Assembly (NCBI RefSeq): GCF_002270355.1
Contig: NZ_NJFZ01000007.1
Coordinates: 149,242-213,241, forward strand
Direction of reading: 5' to 3'
DNA from: Flectobacillus sp. BAB-3569
GTDB taxonomy: Bacteria; Bacteroidota; Bacteroidia; Cytophagales; Spirosomataceae
DNA length: 64,000 bases
Below, piece after piece: positions 48,053-54,794 of this stretch. The position numbers and the translations under genes were made by a program. How positions within the stretch are numbered: position 1 is the first letter of the stretch; each line of letters opens with the position of its first letter. The notes beneath the pieces were generated by a model. The model did no database searches, had not been told where the DNA came from, and saw only the letters and a program-made list of their open reading frames with translations.

Positions 48053-48330
48053 TTTTAATATCTATCAATTGGCAATTCTACGTTTTATTAGGGCCAAAGA
48101 AATGTCTAAATATCTAAAATTCTTCCGCTCTGTCACTCAAATGCTTCAAGTTTATTGGTGCCTCTCCAATCAATTTTAGGGAATTATTAGCAAATTTCCA
48201 AACGCAGCCTCATTAAGCTATTATTGGGCATGATTAAGTATAAATACTCCCAAAAAACATTTAATAAGTCCAATAAATGAAACATTATAGCGATATATGA
48301 TGTTAAATTTTCAAACTATTAAAAAAAACC
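48053..48330. other. gap upstream of the arginine leader
   Basis: AT-rich DNA between the aat start and the arginine promoter candidate. A frame of 83 codons crosses it and the aat 5' end and looks accidental. Nothing recognisable. Confidence 0.4.
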
Positions 48331-48362
48331 TTGCATCTTACATTTTGTTTTGGTAAACTTTG
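48331..48362 (+). promoter_or_regulatory. promoter candidate for the arginine operon
   Basis: TTG at 48331-48333, 20 bp, then TAAACTTTG at 48354-48362, one base longer than the TAnnTTTG -7 consensus. Transcription from about 48370 would give a leader of about 290 nt that contains the Arg-rich peptide and three hairpins. Confidence 0.4.
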
Positions 48363-48468
48363 CACGATTTTTAGTTTTAATACTTACAAAAAACAACAGG
48401 TCGTCTTAAATTAAGTAAAAAAACACTTGTGCTTTCAAGCAATTTTCACACAACCTTACAATACCATA

Positions 48469-48546
48469 GTGAAAAACCTTTTTTTACATATCATCGTTGA
48501 GCCTACTGCGTTACCACGCAGGCGACCATTCTTTTTTAGGGTTTGA
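48469..48546 (+). CDS. putative arginine operon leader peptide (25 aa, RRR motif)
   Basis: A GTG-started frame of 25 codons and a TGA ends 118 bp before the acetyltransferase gene. It reads roughly VKNLFLHIIVEPTALP, then R-R-R at residues 17-19 (codons CGC, AGG, CGA at 48517-48525), PFFF, R24 (AGG), V, stop. The downstream genes make arginine. The Arg codons are ones little used in the neighbouring highly expressed genes, which mostly use CGT, so decoding should be sensitive to charged tRNA. The first hairpin of the leader overlaps these codons. There is no ATG and Shine-Dalgarno sites are not informative in this phylum, so translation is unproved; the pattern is that of an attenuator peptide. 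Confidence 0.5.
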   Translation: MKNLFLHIIVEPTALPRRRPFFFRV

Positions 48547-48580
48547 CCCTAACTCTTCCTTTGCTTGCCTATGTGGCAGG
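48506..48580 (+). promoter_or_regulatory. structured leader with competing hairpins (putative Arg attenuator)
   Basis: Three local hairpins: CTGCGT-tacc-ACGCAG (48506-48521, overlapping the Arg codons), AGGG-tttga-CCCT (48538-48550, holding the peptide stop codon) and CTTGCC-tatgt-GGCAGG (48564-48580). A competing pairing joins 48514-48524 with 48566-48576 (nine of eleven Watson-Crick or clear pairs, two wobbles, one mismatch inside), excluding hairpins 1 and 3. A T-rich stretch follows at 48597-48611. Mutually exclusive folds next to leader codons are the mark of attenuation, but the exact logic is not clear by eye. Confidence 0.45.
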
Positions 48581-48663
48581 TTATCTCATTATCTAATTTA
48601 TTTTCTGTTTTTATCGAATTAACTCCTTGAACCGTAGCAGGTTAACGCTATCGCTATCATTCA

Positions 48664-49383
48664 ATGAATCAATATAAAGTTCAGGTCGCATCCGCTGAAC
48701 ACTTACATCTGGCTGAGGCTATTTGCCTTGAAATGGAAGAATCCGCTAAAGCACGCGGAACAGGAATCGCTAAGCGTTCTCCACAATATTTACGTGATAA
48801 AATCAACGAAGGAAAGGCTATCATCGCTATCGATGATAACGGTGCTTTTGTTGGCTTTTGCTATATCGAAACTTGGGAGCACGGTAAATTCGTAGCTAAC
48901 TCAGGTTTGATTGTAAAGCCCGAATGGCGTAAATACGGTGTTGCAAAGGCTGTAAAAGCTAAAGCATTTGAGCTATCTCGTAGCAAGTATCCTGATGCCA
49001 AAATCATTGGTATTACTACCTCGTTGGCAGTAATGAAAATTAATTCAGAATTGGGTTATGAGCCTACCACTTTCAGCGAACTACCTGTTGACGATGCCTT
49101 CTGGAAAGGTTGTCAGTCATGTGTCAACTATGATGTACTTTCACGTACCGACCGCAAGCACTGCTTGTGTACAGGGATGATTTTTGACCCAGAGTGGGAG
49201 AAAAAAGCCAAACAACGTGAAGCTGAAACCCTTGTTACAAGTGAATCTGAGCCTGCACGTGGCAATTGGGACTTCTTGAAAGATGTAAAAGTACTTGAAC
49301 GTTTACTTTCTATTAAAGAAAAAATGTTCTTGAAAATGGCAGAAAGAAGCAAAGAGCGTAAGTTAAGAAGAGGTATTGCCTAA
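48664..49383 (+). CDS. GNAT acetyltransferase of the arginine operon (probable N-acetylglutamate synthase)
   Basis: 239 residues. A GNAT fold in about 5-140: HLHLAEAICLEMEESAKARGTGIAKRSP, FVGFCYIETW, and the acetyl-CoA loop LIVKPEWRKYGVAKAVKAKAF. It lacks the amino-acid kinase domain of classical ArgA. After the GNAT part comes a cysteine set C150-x2-C153 and C167-x-C169 (CQSCVNYDV, KHCLCTGM), which looks like a metal site. Position first in an argG-argC-argD operon makes acylation of glutamate (acetyl or succinyl) the obvious role; B. fragilis-type organisms use succinylated intermediates, so the acyl group is open. argG starts 97 bp downstream. Confidence 0.75.
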   Translation: MNQYKVQVASAEHLHLAEAICLEMEESAKARGTGIAKRSPQYLRDKINEGKAIIAIDDNGAFVGFCYIETWEHGKFVANSGLIVKPEWRKYGVAKAVKAKAFELSRSKYPDAKIIGITTSLAVMKINSELGYEPTTFSELPVDDAFWKGCQSCVNYDVLSRTDRKHCLCTGMIFDPEWEKKAKQREAETLVTSESEPARGNWDFLKDVKVLERLLSIKEKMFLKMAERSKERKLRRGIA

Positions 49384-49479
49384 TAAAAAGCCAAAATCAA
49401 GCATTAATTGAAGTGTATCTTGATCATATAAACAACCAGAAAGTAAGGTACTGTTAAGCCATTCTTTCGAAATAAAAAA

Positions 49480-50682
49480 ATGAGTAAACCAAAAGTATTA
49501 TTAGCATTTTCAGGAGGCCTTGATACCTCTTTTTGCGTGAAATATCTTTCAGAAGACCGTGGCTATGAAGTACATTCTGCCTTGGTAAACACAGGAGGTT
49601 TTTCGGCAGAAGAATTGAAAGACATTGAAGAAAAAGCCTACGGATTGGGCGTGGTATCACACGTAACATTGGATGTAGTTGAAAAATACTACAACGATTG
49701 TATTCGCTATATGGTATTTGGTAATGTATTGAAAAACAATACCTATCCATTATCAGTATCTGCCGAACGTGTTTTCCAAGCTACTGCCGTGGCAGAGTAT
49801 GCTAACCAAATTGGTGCTAAAGCCATTGCTCACGGAAGCACAGGAGCAGGCAACGACCAAGTACGTTTTGACGTTGTATTCAGAATTTTATCTCCAGAGG
49901 TAGAAATCATCACTCCTATTCGTGATCTTAAATTGTCGCGCGAAGCCGAAATCGAATACCTTAAAGAAAAAGGCGTGGTAAGAGAATGGCATAAAGCGGC
50001 TTACTCAATCAACAAAGGATTGTGGGGAACATCAGTTGGAGGGAAAGAAACACTTACTTCTAATGGATATTTGCCAGAAGAAGCTTGGCCAACACAAGTG
50101 ACTAAGTCAGGCGAAGAAACAGTAAAATTACATTTCGAAAAAGGTGAATTAGTAGGTCTTAATGGTGAAGCTTTATCACCAGTTGACGCCATAGTTAAGC
50201 TTAATGAAATTGCAGCACCTTATGGTATTGGTCGTGATATCCACGTGGGAGATACAATCATTGGTATTAAAGGTCGTGTAGGTTTTGAGGCAGCAGCACC
50301 ATTGTTGATTATCAAGGCTCACCACTTGCTTGAAAAACATACATTAACGAAACAACAACTTTACTGGAAACAAAACATTGCTGAAATGTATGGCACTATG
50401 CTACACGAAGGACAATTCTTGGAACCAGTAATGCGTAACTTCGAAACTTTCTTGGCAGATACCCAAGATAATGTATCGGGTATTGTAGAAATTCATTTGG
50501 CGCCATACCGCTATTTTGTAGTAGGTATCGAATCACAGTATGACCTTATGTCATCTGTATTTGGTTCTTATGGTGAAATGAACAATGCTTGGTCGGGAGA
50601 TGATGTCCGAGGATTCTCTAAAATTGTGTCGAATCAAACAATGATTCACCGTAAAGTTACAGACTTAGCCCAACAGCAATAA
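49480..50682 (+). CDS. argG: argininosuccinate synthase
   Basis: 400 residues, normal length. N-type ATP pyrophosphatase motif LAFSGGLDTSFC at 8-19, then AHGSTGAGNDQVRFD and the substrate region KGLWGTSVGG. It joins citrulline and aspartate with ATP in the second-last step of arginine synthesis. It follows the GNAT gene by 97 bp and is separated from argC by a strong hairpin, which could set the ratio of argG to the genes after it. Confidence 0.97.
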   Translation: MSKPKVLLAFSGGLDTSFCVKYLSEDRGYEVHSALVNTGGFSAEELKDIEEKAYGLGVVSHVTLDVVEKYYNDCIRYMVFGNVLKNNTYPLSVSAERVFQATAVAEYANQIGAKAIAHGSTGAGNDQVRFDVVFRILSPEVEIITPIRDLKLSREAEIEYLKEKGVVREWHKAAYSINKGLWGTSVGGKETLTSNGYLPEEAWPTQVTKSGEETVKLHFEKGELVGLNGEALSPVDAIVKLNEIAAPYGIGRDIHVGDTIIGIKGRVGFEAAAPLLIIKAHHLLEKHTLTKQQLYWKQNIAEMYGTMLHEGQFLEPVMRNFETFLADTQDNVSGIVEIHLAPYRYFVVGIESQYDLMSSVFGSYGEMNNAWSGDDVRGFSKIVSNQTMIHRKVTDLAQQQ

Positions 50683-50700
50683 GAATATTTGTTTTACTTC

Positions 50701-50758
50701 ATGCGACAAATTTTCGTGTTTAGCTTGGGCTACACACGAAAATTTGTCGCATTTTTTA
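50701..50758 (+). terminator. 19 bp perfect hairpin with T tract between argG and argC
   Basis: ATGCGACAAATTTTCGTGT at 50701-50719 is matched perfectly by 50734-50752, with a 14 nt loop that holds a small AGC-TTGG-GCT stem, followed by TTTTTT. It begins 18 bp after the argG stop and ends about 20 bp before the argC start. As a terminator it should cut or reduce read-through inside the operon. Confidence 0.85.
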
Positions 50759-50771
50759 TCATATAAAAAAC

Positions 50772-51731
50772 ATGATTAAAGTAGGAATTATCGGTGGTGC
50801 AGGATATACAGGTGGAGAGTTACTCAGAATTTTAATCAATCACCCAGAAGTAGAAATTACCTTTGTCAACTCAAAGTCACAAGCTGGAAAACCTGTTTAT
50901 GCTACGCACACAGATTTGTTGGGCGATACCGAATTGGTATTTACAGACGAATTGCATACTAATATCGATGTAGCATTCCTTTGCTCAGGACATGGCGAGT
51001 CGAAAAAGTTTTTGGAAGCTAATCCTGCCTTTAAGGAAATTAGCATTATCGACCTAAGTACAGACTACCGTGACCAATCTGAAGGGTTTGTTTATGGTTT
51101 GGCAGAATTACAAAGAGACAAAATTAAAGCCGCCAAGCATATCGCTAACCCTGGATGCTTTGCGACTTCTATCGAATTAGCCTTATTGCCATTGGCTTCG
51201 GCAGGATTGATTCAAGATGCTATTCATATTTCGGCAGTAACTGGCTCTACGGGTGCAGGCCAGTCGTTATCAGCCACAAGTCACTTCTCTTGGCGAAATA
51301 ACAATATTTCTATTTACAAGGCTTTTACCCATCAGCACTTGACAGAAATTGGCATGACGCTCAATGAACTTCAAGCTGATTTTGATCAGCCTATCAATTT
51401 TATTCCGTACCGTGGTAACTTTACAAGAGGCATCATGGCAAACGTTTATACAAAGTTTGATGGTACTTTAGCGGAAGCGAAAGAATTATATAAAAACTAC
51501 TATGCCAATCATCCTTTCACTACAGTAAGCGATACTGCAATAGATGTAAAACAAGTAGTAAATACCAATAAGTGCCTGATTCATTTAGAATTACACAATA
51601 GCAACTTGTTAATTTCTAGTATCATCGACAACCTTACCAAAGGAGCATCAGGTCAGGCAGTACAAAATATGAATCTAATTTTTGGGTTACCAGAACGAAC
51701 TGGTTTGGGGTTAAAAAGTGTTGGTTTTTAA
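50772..51731 (+). CDS. argC: N-acetyl-gamma-glutamyl-phosphate reductase
   Basis: 319 residues. NADP-binding start VGIIGGAGYTGGELLRIL at 4-21 and the active-site cysteine C129 in IANPGCFATS. The C-terminal half has the dimerisation domain with VTGSTGAGQSLSATSHFSWR and FIPYRGNFTRGIMA. It reduces N-acyl-glutamyl phosphate to the semialdehyde in arginine synthesis. Its start is only 20 bp after the strong hairpin, and it needs either read-through or a promoter hidden there. A gap of 175 bp separates it from the outer-membrane protein gene. Confidence 0.96.
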   Translation: MIKVGIIGGAGYTGGELLRILINHPEVEITFVNSKSQAGKPVYATHTDLLGDTELVFTDELHTNIDVAFLCSGHGESKKFLEANPAFKEISIIDLSTDYRDQSEGFVYGLAELQRDKIKAAKHIANPGCFATSIELALLPLASAGLIQDAIHISAVTGSTGAGQSLSATSHFSWRNNNISIYKAFTHQHLTEIGMTLNELQADFDQPINFIPYRGNFTRGIMANVYTKFDGTLAEAKELYKNYYANHPFTTVSDTAIDVKQVVNTNKCLIHLELHNSNLLISSIIDNLTKGASGQAVQNMNLIFGLPERTGLGLKSVGF

Positions 51732-51833
51732 TATTATGCTTTACTCCGAGTTGGAAATTCTGGTGTAGGTTATATTCAGACTGATTTATATCATCTTTCC
51801 AAGTCGAGTGAATGCTTAATTTTGAATTTGGAG

Positions 51834-51866
51834 GTGACTCATCAAAAATTTCAACGATTGAGTCAC
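51834..51866. promoter_or_regulatory. inverted repeat GTGACTCA upstream of the outer-membrane protein gene
   Basis: GTGACTCA at 51834-51841 and TGAGTCAC at 51859-51866 are exact complements, 17 bp apart, about 40 bp before the ATG at 51907. Operator or leader hairpin; no direct evidence which. Confidence 0.35.
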
Positions 51867-51906
51867 ATTCTCTTTACCAACAATTTAAATAATCACTCTC
51901 TCAAAA

Positions 51907-52752
51907 ATGAAAAAGCTAGTACTATTATTAGGACTGATTTTACCAACCCTGTGCATCGCTCAAGAAAAACAACCATATAGTCGCAAAGGACAAGGATTTG
52001 TTTATTGGGGATACAATCGCTCCACTTATACTAAATCTGACATTACGTTTATTGGTCAAGGATACAACTTTACTTTACATGATGTAGTAGCAAAAGATGC
52101 GCCTTCACCACTTGGTCGCGAATATTATGACCCAGCGCTTTTCTCAATTCCTCAATTCAATATTCGTGGGGGATATTTCTTTAGCGACCACTGGGCAGTA
52201 TCTATCGGTTGGGACCACATGAAATATGTGATGGTCAACGACCAACAGAGCACTATTTCAGGAACTATTTCGGCACAGGTATCTAATCCAGCCATTACCG
52301 TAAATCCTGCCTACGTAGGCACTTTTGACCATAAGCCTATCACTGTTAACTCAAAAGATTTTTTAACCTTTGAGCATACCGATGGCTTCAACTTTGCCAG
52401 TGTTGACTTAGACCGTTATGACAGACTATGGAAGGCAAAAAATGGCGTTCAAGGGCTAGACTGGATTGTAGGTGGTAGCGTAGGAGCCTTTGTTCCAAGA
52501 AGTGACGTTCGCTTATTTACAGTAGGCAAAAACAATTACTGGAATGTTGCTGGTTATGGATTTGCATTAAAAGCAGGCTTACAATTTGATATCACCAAGC
52601 ACGTTTTCTTACGCAACGATATCAAAGGAGGTTTTTCTCGTCTAAACGATATTAGAACCACAGGACGTGATGGCGATTATGCTAAGCAAAGCATTTGGTA
52701 TTTAGAAGATTATTTTGTTTTAGGCTTCACTATTGGCAAAATGAAGAAGTAG
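51907..52752 (+). CDS. outer-membrane beta-barrel protein of unknown function, within the arginine operon
   Basis: 281 residues with signal peptide MKKLVLLLGLILPTLCIAQ. The mature part alternates aromatic and polar residues as in outer-membrane barrels (GFVYWGYNRSTYTKSD, GGYFFSDHWAVSIGWDHMKYVM, FVLGFTIGKMKK) and starts with YSRKGQGFVYWGYNR. I know similar unnamed proteins from Bacteroidota but no function. It lies in the same direction between argC and argD, 175 bp and 72 bp away, an odd place for a surface protein; it may have its own promoter. Confidence 0.75.
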   Translation: MKKLVLLLGLILPTLCIAQEKQPYSRKGQGFVYWGYNRSTYTKSDITFIGQGYNFTLHDVVAKDAPSPLGREYYDPALFSIPQFNIRGGYFFSDHWAVSIGWDHMKYVMVNDQQSTISGTISAQVSNPAITVNPAYVGTFDHKPITVNSKDFLTFEHTDGFNFASVDLDRYDRLWKAKNGVQGLDWIVGGSVGAFVPRSDVRLFTVGKNNYWNVAGYGFALKAGLQFDITKHVFLRNDIKGGFSRLNDIRTTGRDGDYAKQSIWYLEDYFVLGFTIGKMKK

Positions 52753-52824
52753 TAAAAATAGACCCAGTCTATTCTCTTCTTTACTTTTGGGAGCCATTTT
52801 CACTATCTCAAAACTCACAAAGAA

Positions 52825-53946
52825 ATGAATCTATTCAATGTTTATCCACTATATGATATCGAGCCTGTAAAAGCAAAAGGCAGTTATTTATGGGATAAAA
52901 ATGGTCAAGAATATCTTGATTTATACGGAGGTCACGCCGTGATTTCTATTGGTCACTCGCACCCGTACTATGTTGAGAAACTTACAACTCAATTGAATAA
53001 TATCGGTTTTTACTCTAATTCTGTAAAAATTCCTATTCAAGAAGAATTAGCGACTAAATTAGGTGAACTATCTGGTTACGAAGATTATGCACTATTCTTA
53101 TGTAACTCAGGTGCTGAGGCTAATGAGAATGCGCTGAAAACGGCTTCTTTTTTTAATGGTCGTAAAAAAGTAGTTGCATTCACCAAAGCATTCCACGGAC
53201 GTACTGCTGGTGCTGTAGCTGTAACAGACAACAAGGCAATTGTCGCTCCAGTTAATTATTCTGAGCATGTGACTTTCTTACCATTTAATGACATTGAAGC
53301 GTTAGAGCAAGGTGTAACAGAAGAAACTTGTGCAGTTATCGTTGAAGGTATTCAAGGAGTTGGAGGTATTCAGGTAGCATCAGAGGCTTTTTTAAAAGCT
53401 GCTAGAGCGATTTGTGATAAGACTGGCGCTGCTTTAATTCTTGATTCAGTACAATGTGGCTACGGTCGCTCGGGTAAATTTTTCTCACATCAATATGCTG
53501 ATGTGCACCCTGACCTTATCACTACGGCAAAAGGAATGGGTAATGGATTTCCTATTGGTGGCGTGTTGATTTCTCCGAAGTTTCAAGCAAAATTTGGGAT
53601 GTTGGGTACAACCTTCGGCGGCAACCATCTGGCTTGTGCGGCAGGAGTTGCTGTTTTGGACGTTATGAAACAAGAAAATCTAATTGAAAATGCGTCAAAG
53701 ATGGGCGATTATTTAATGAGTAATCTCCAACAAATTCAAGGGATCAAGGAGCTTAGAGGTAGAGGACTAATGATTGGTATTGAATTTGAGCAACCTGTAG
53801 ATGAAATCAGGGATACGCTTTTATTTAAACACCACATATTCTGTGGCTATGCAGGAAAACACACTTTACGTTTATTACCAAGCTTAGCTTTGGGACAAAC
53901 CGAGTGTGATAGATTTTTAGAAGCACTTCAAAGCGTTCTAAAATAG
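52825..53946 (+). CDS. argD: acetylornithine (or succinylornithine) aminotransferase
   Basis: 373 residues, class III PLP aminotransferase, slightly shorter than usual. Lys236 in TTAKGMGNGFPIGG binds PLP; Asp207 in LILDSVQCGYGRSGKF contacts the ring nitrogen (Ser follows it where many homologues have Glu). FLCNSGAEANENALKTA at about 91-107 and KAFHGRT at 121-127 complete the cofactor site. It turns N-acylglutamate semialdehyde into N-acylornithine. It is the last arginine gene seen here: argB, the carbamoyltransferase, argE/argH are not in the window. Confidence 0.93.
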   Translation: MNLFNVYPLYDIEPVKAKGSYLWDKNGQEYLDLYGGHAVISIGHSHPYYVEKLTTQLNNIGFYSNSVKIPIQEELATKLGELSGYEDYALFLCNSGAEANENALKTASFFNGRKKVVAFTKAFHGRTAGAVAVTDNKAIVAPVNYSEHVTFLPFNDIEALEQGVTEETCAVIVEGIQGVGGIQVASEAFLKAARAICDKTGAALILDSVQCGYGRSGKFFSHQYADVHPDLITTAKGMGNGFPIGGVLISPKFQAKFGMLGTTFGGNHLACAAGVAVLDVMKQENLIENASKMGDYLMSNLQQIQGIKELRGRGLMIGIEFEQPVDEIRDTLLFKHHIFCGYAGKHTLRLLPSLALGQTECDRFLEALQSVLK

Positions 53947-53959
53947 ATATACAGTTACT

Positions 53960-53989
53960 GGAAGTGAGTAGTATAAGCTACTTGCTTCC
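53960..53989. terminator. hairpin between argD and the convergent small gene
   Basis: GGAAGTGAGTAG and CTACTTGCTTCC pair with two G-T wobbles. It follows the argD stop by 14 bp and includes the last codons of the convergent gene. No T tract; weak or two-way terminator. Confidence 0.45.
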
Positions 53990-54235
53990 TGTTTGAACAG
54001 GCTCTTCTTCGGAAATAATCTTATCGATAATATTCTTCCACATTTTCTCCTCTTTTTGTGATTTATTCACCAGTAATTCACGTTTTGAACTTTCTTCCCA
54101 AACGCGCTTGAGTCGTAAATACGTCAGATTATTAATTATATTTTCATTCCGCCAGAGTTCTATTTCTTGTTCTTCATCTTTGGAGGCTCGACCTTCAAAG
54201 TGTTTGACTAAAAGTATATATTTGACTCTTAACAT
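53978..54235 (-). CDS. short protein resembling the N-terminus of FecR anti-sigma factors
   Basis: 85 residues from the ATG at 54235 (a TTG at 54259 would add eight). The segment VKHFEGRASKDEEQEIELWRNENIINNLTYLRLKRVWEE is what FecR proteins have at their cytoplasmic, sigma-binding end in Bacteroidota. There is no membrane helix or FecR domain after it and no ECF sigma gene nearby. It could be a free-standing sigma-binding protein or the remnant of a lost fecR gene. The hydrophilic C-terminus (KEEKMWKNIIDKIISEEE) and a proper stop argue against a simple truncation by the window. Confidence 0.5.
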   Translation of the reverse strand: MLRVKYILLVKHFEGRASKDEEQEIELWRNENIINNLTYLRLKRVWEESSKRELLVNKSQKEEKMWKNIIDKIISEEEPVQTGSK

Positions 54236-54794
54236 GTAGTGCGGGATAGTCGAAGCCAAAAATTAGACAGAGAGAAATTACTAACTTTTACAACTAGCTA
54301 TCTTAAGGAGTTTAATAAATAAGTTCTATAAAATAATGATACCTGTGTGTAGATGGCGACTACACGTTTCATTATAAAAGACTGAAAAACAGTTCAGAAG
54401 TAACATTATAAACTAAAATTAATTCATAATTATTTTATTATTCTTTAGTTAATCTGACATAAATCAGCATAAAACCCCAGATGTGCAATATTTAATCAAT
54501 CTATCAAACAAAACTTTGACAATCAAACGATTAAGTTTTGCGTATTATTCAGGTAAAGCTAAGTATTTTTCAAATAGTTTAGGTAGGAAAATTGAACAAA
54601 AAAAAGAAAAACTCTTCTATCTTATTTAAGATGCCATACAGCTATTTTGATATTACAAAGTATTATGATTATTTTGCGGTTCTTTTGTGCAGAATATTGT
54701 ATCTCGTAATTGGTGAAGAACAACTGTCCCTTTTTACCACCAGCCTACGAGTCTCGTTTCACCCATTAAAGCATAACGTTTTAAAGTACTAAAT
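54236..54794. other. AT-rich gap upstream of the PpiD-like gene
   Basis: About 560 bp. It contains a small hairpin GTGTAG-atggcga-CTACAC near 54342-54360 and several TTTG words, none forming a convincing promoter pair. A 66-codon frame at 54592-54792 has no family resemblance and unusual composition, and is not called. Confidence 0.4.

Noticed and set aside
48469..48660. Small RNA or known riboswitch class in front of the arginine operon
   Set aside because: I recognise no known riboswitch core; the hairpins are better explained together with the Arg-rich reading frame.
54592..54792. 66-codon frame starting with a lysine run before the PpiD-like gene
   Set aside because: Starts in AT-rich noncoding DNA, ends 2 bp before a well-supported gene, lacks conserved features; not enough for a call.
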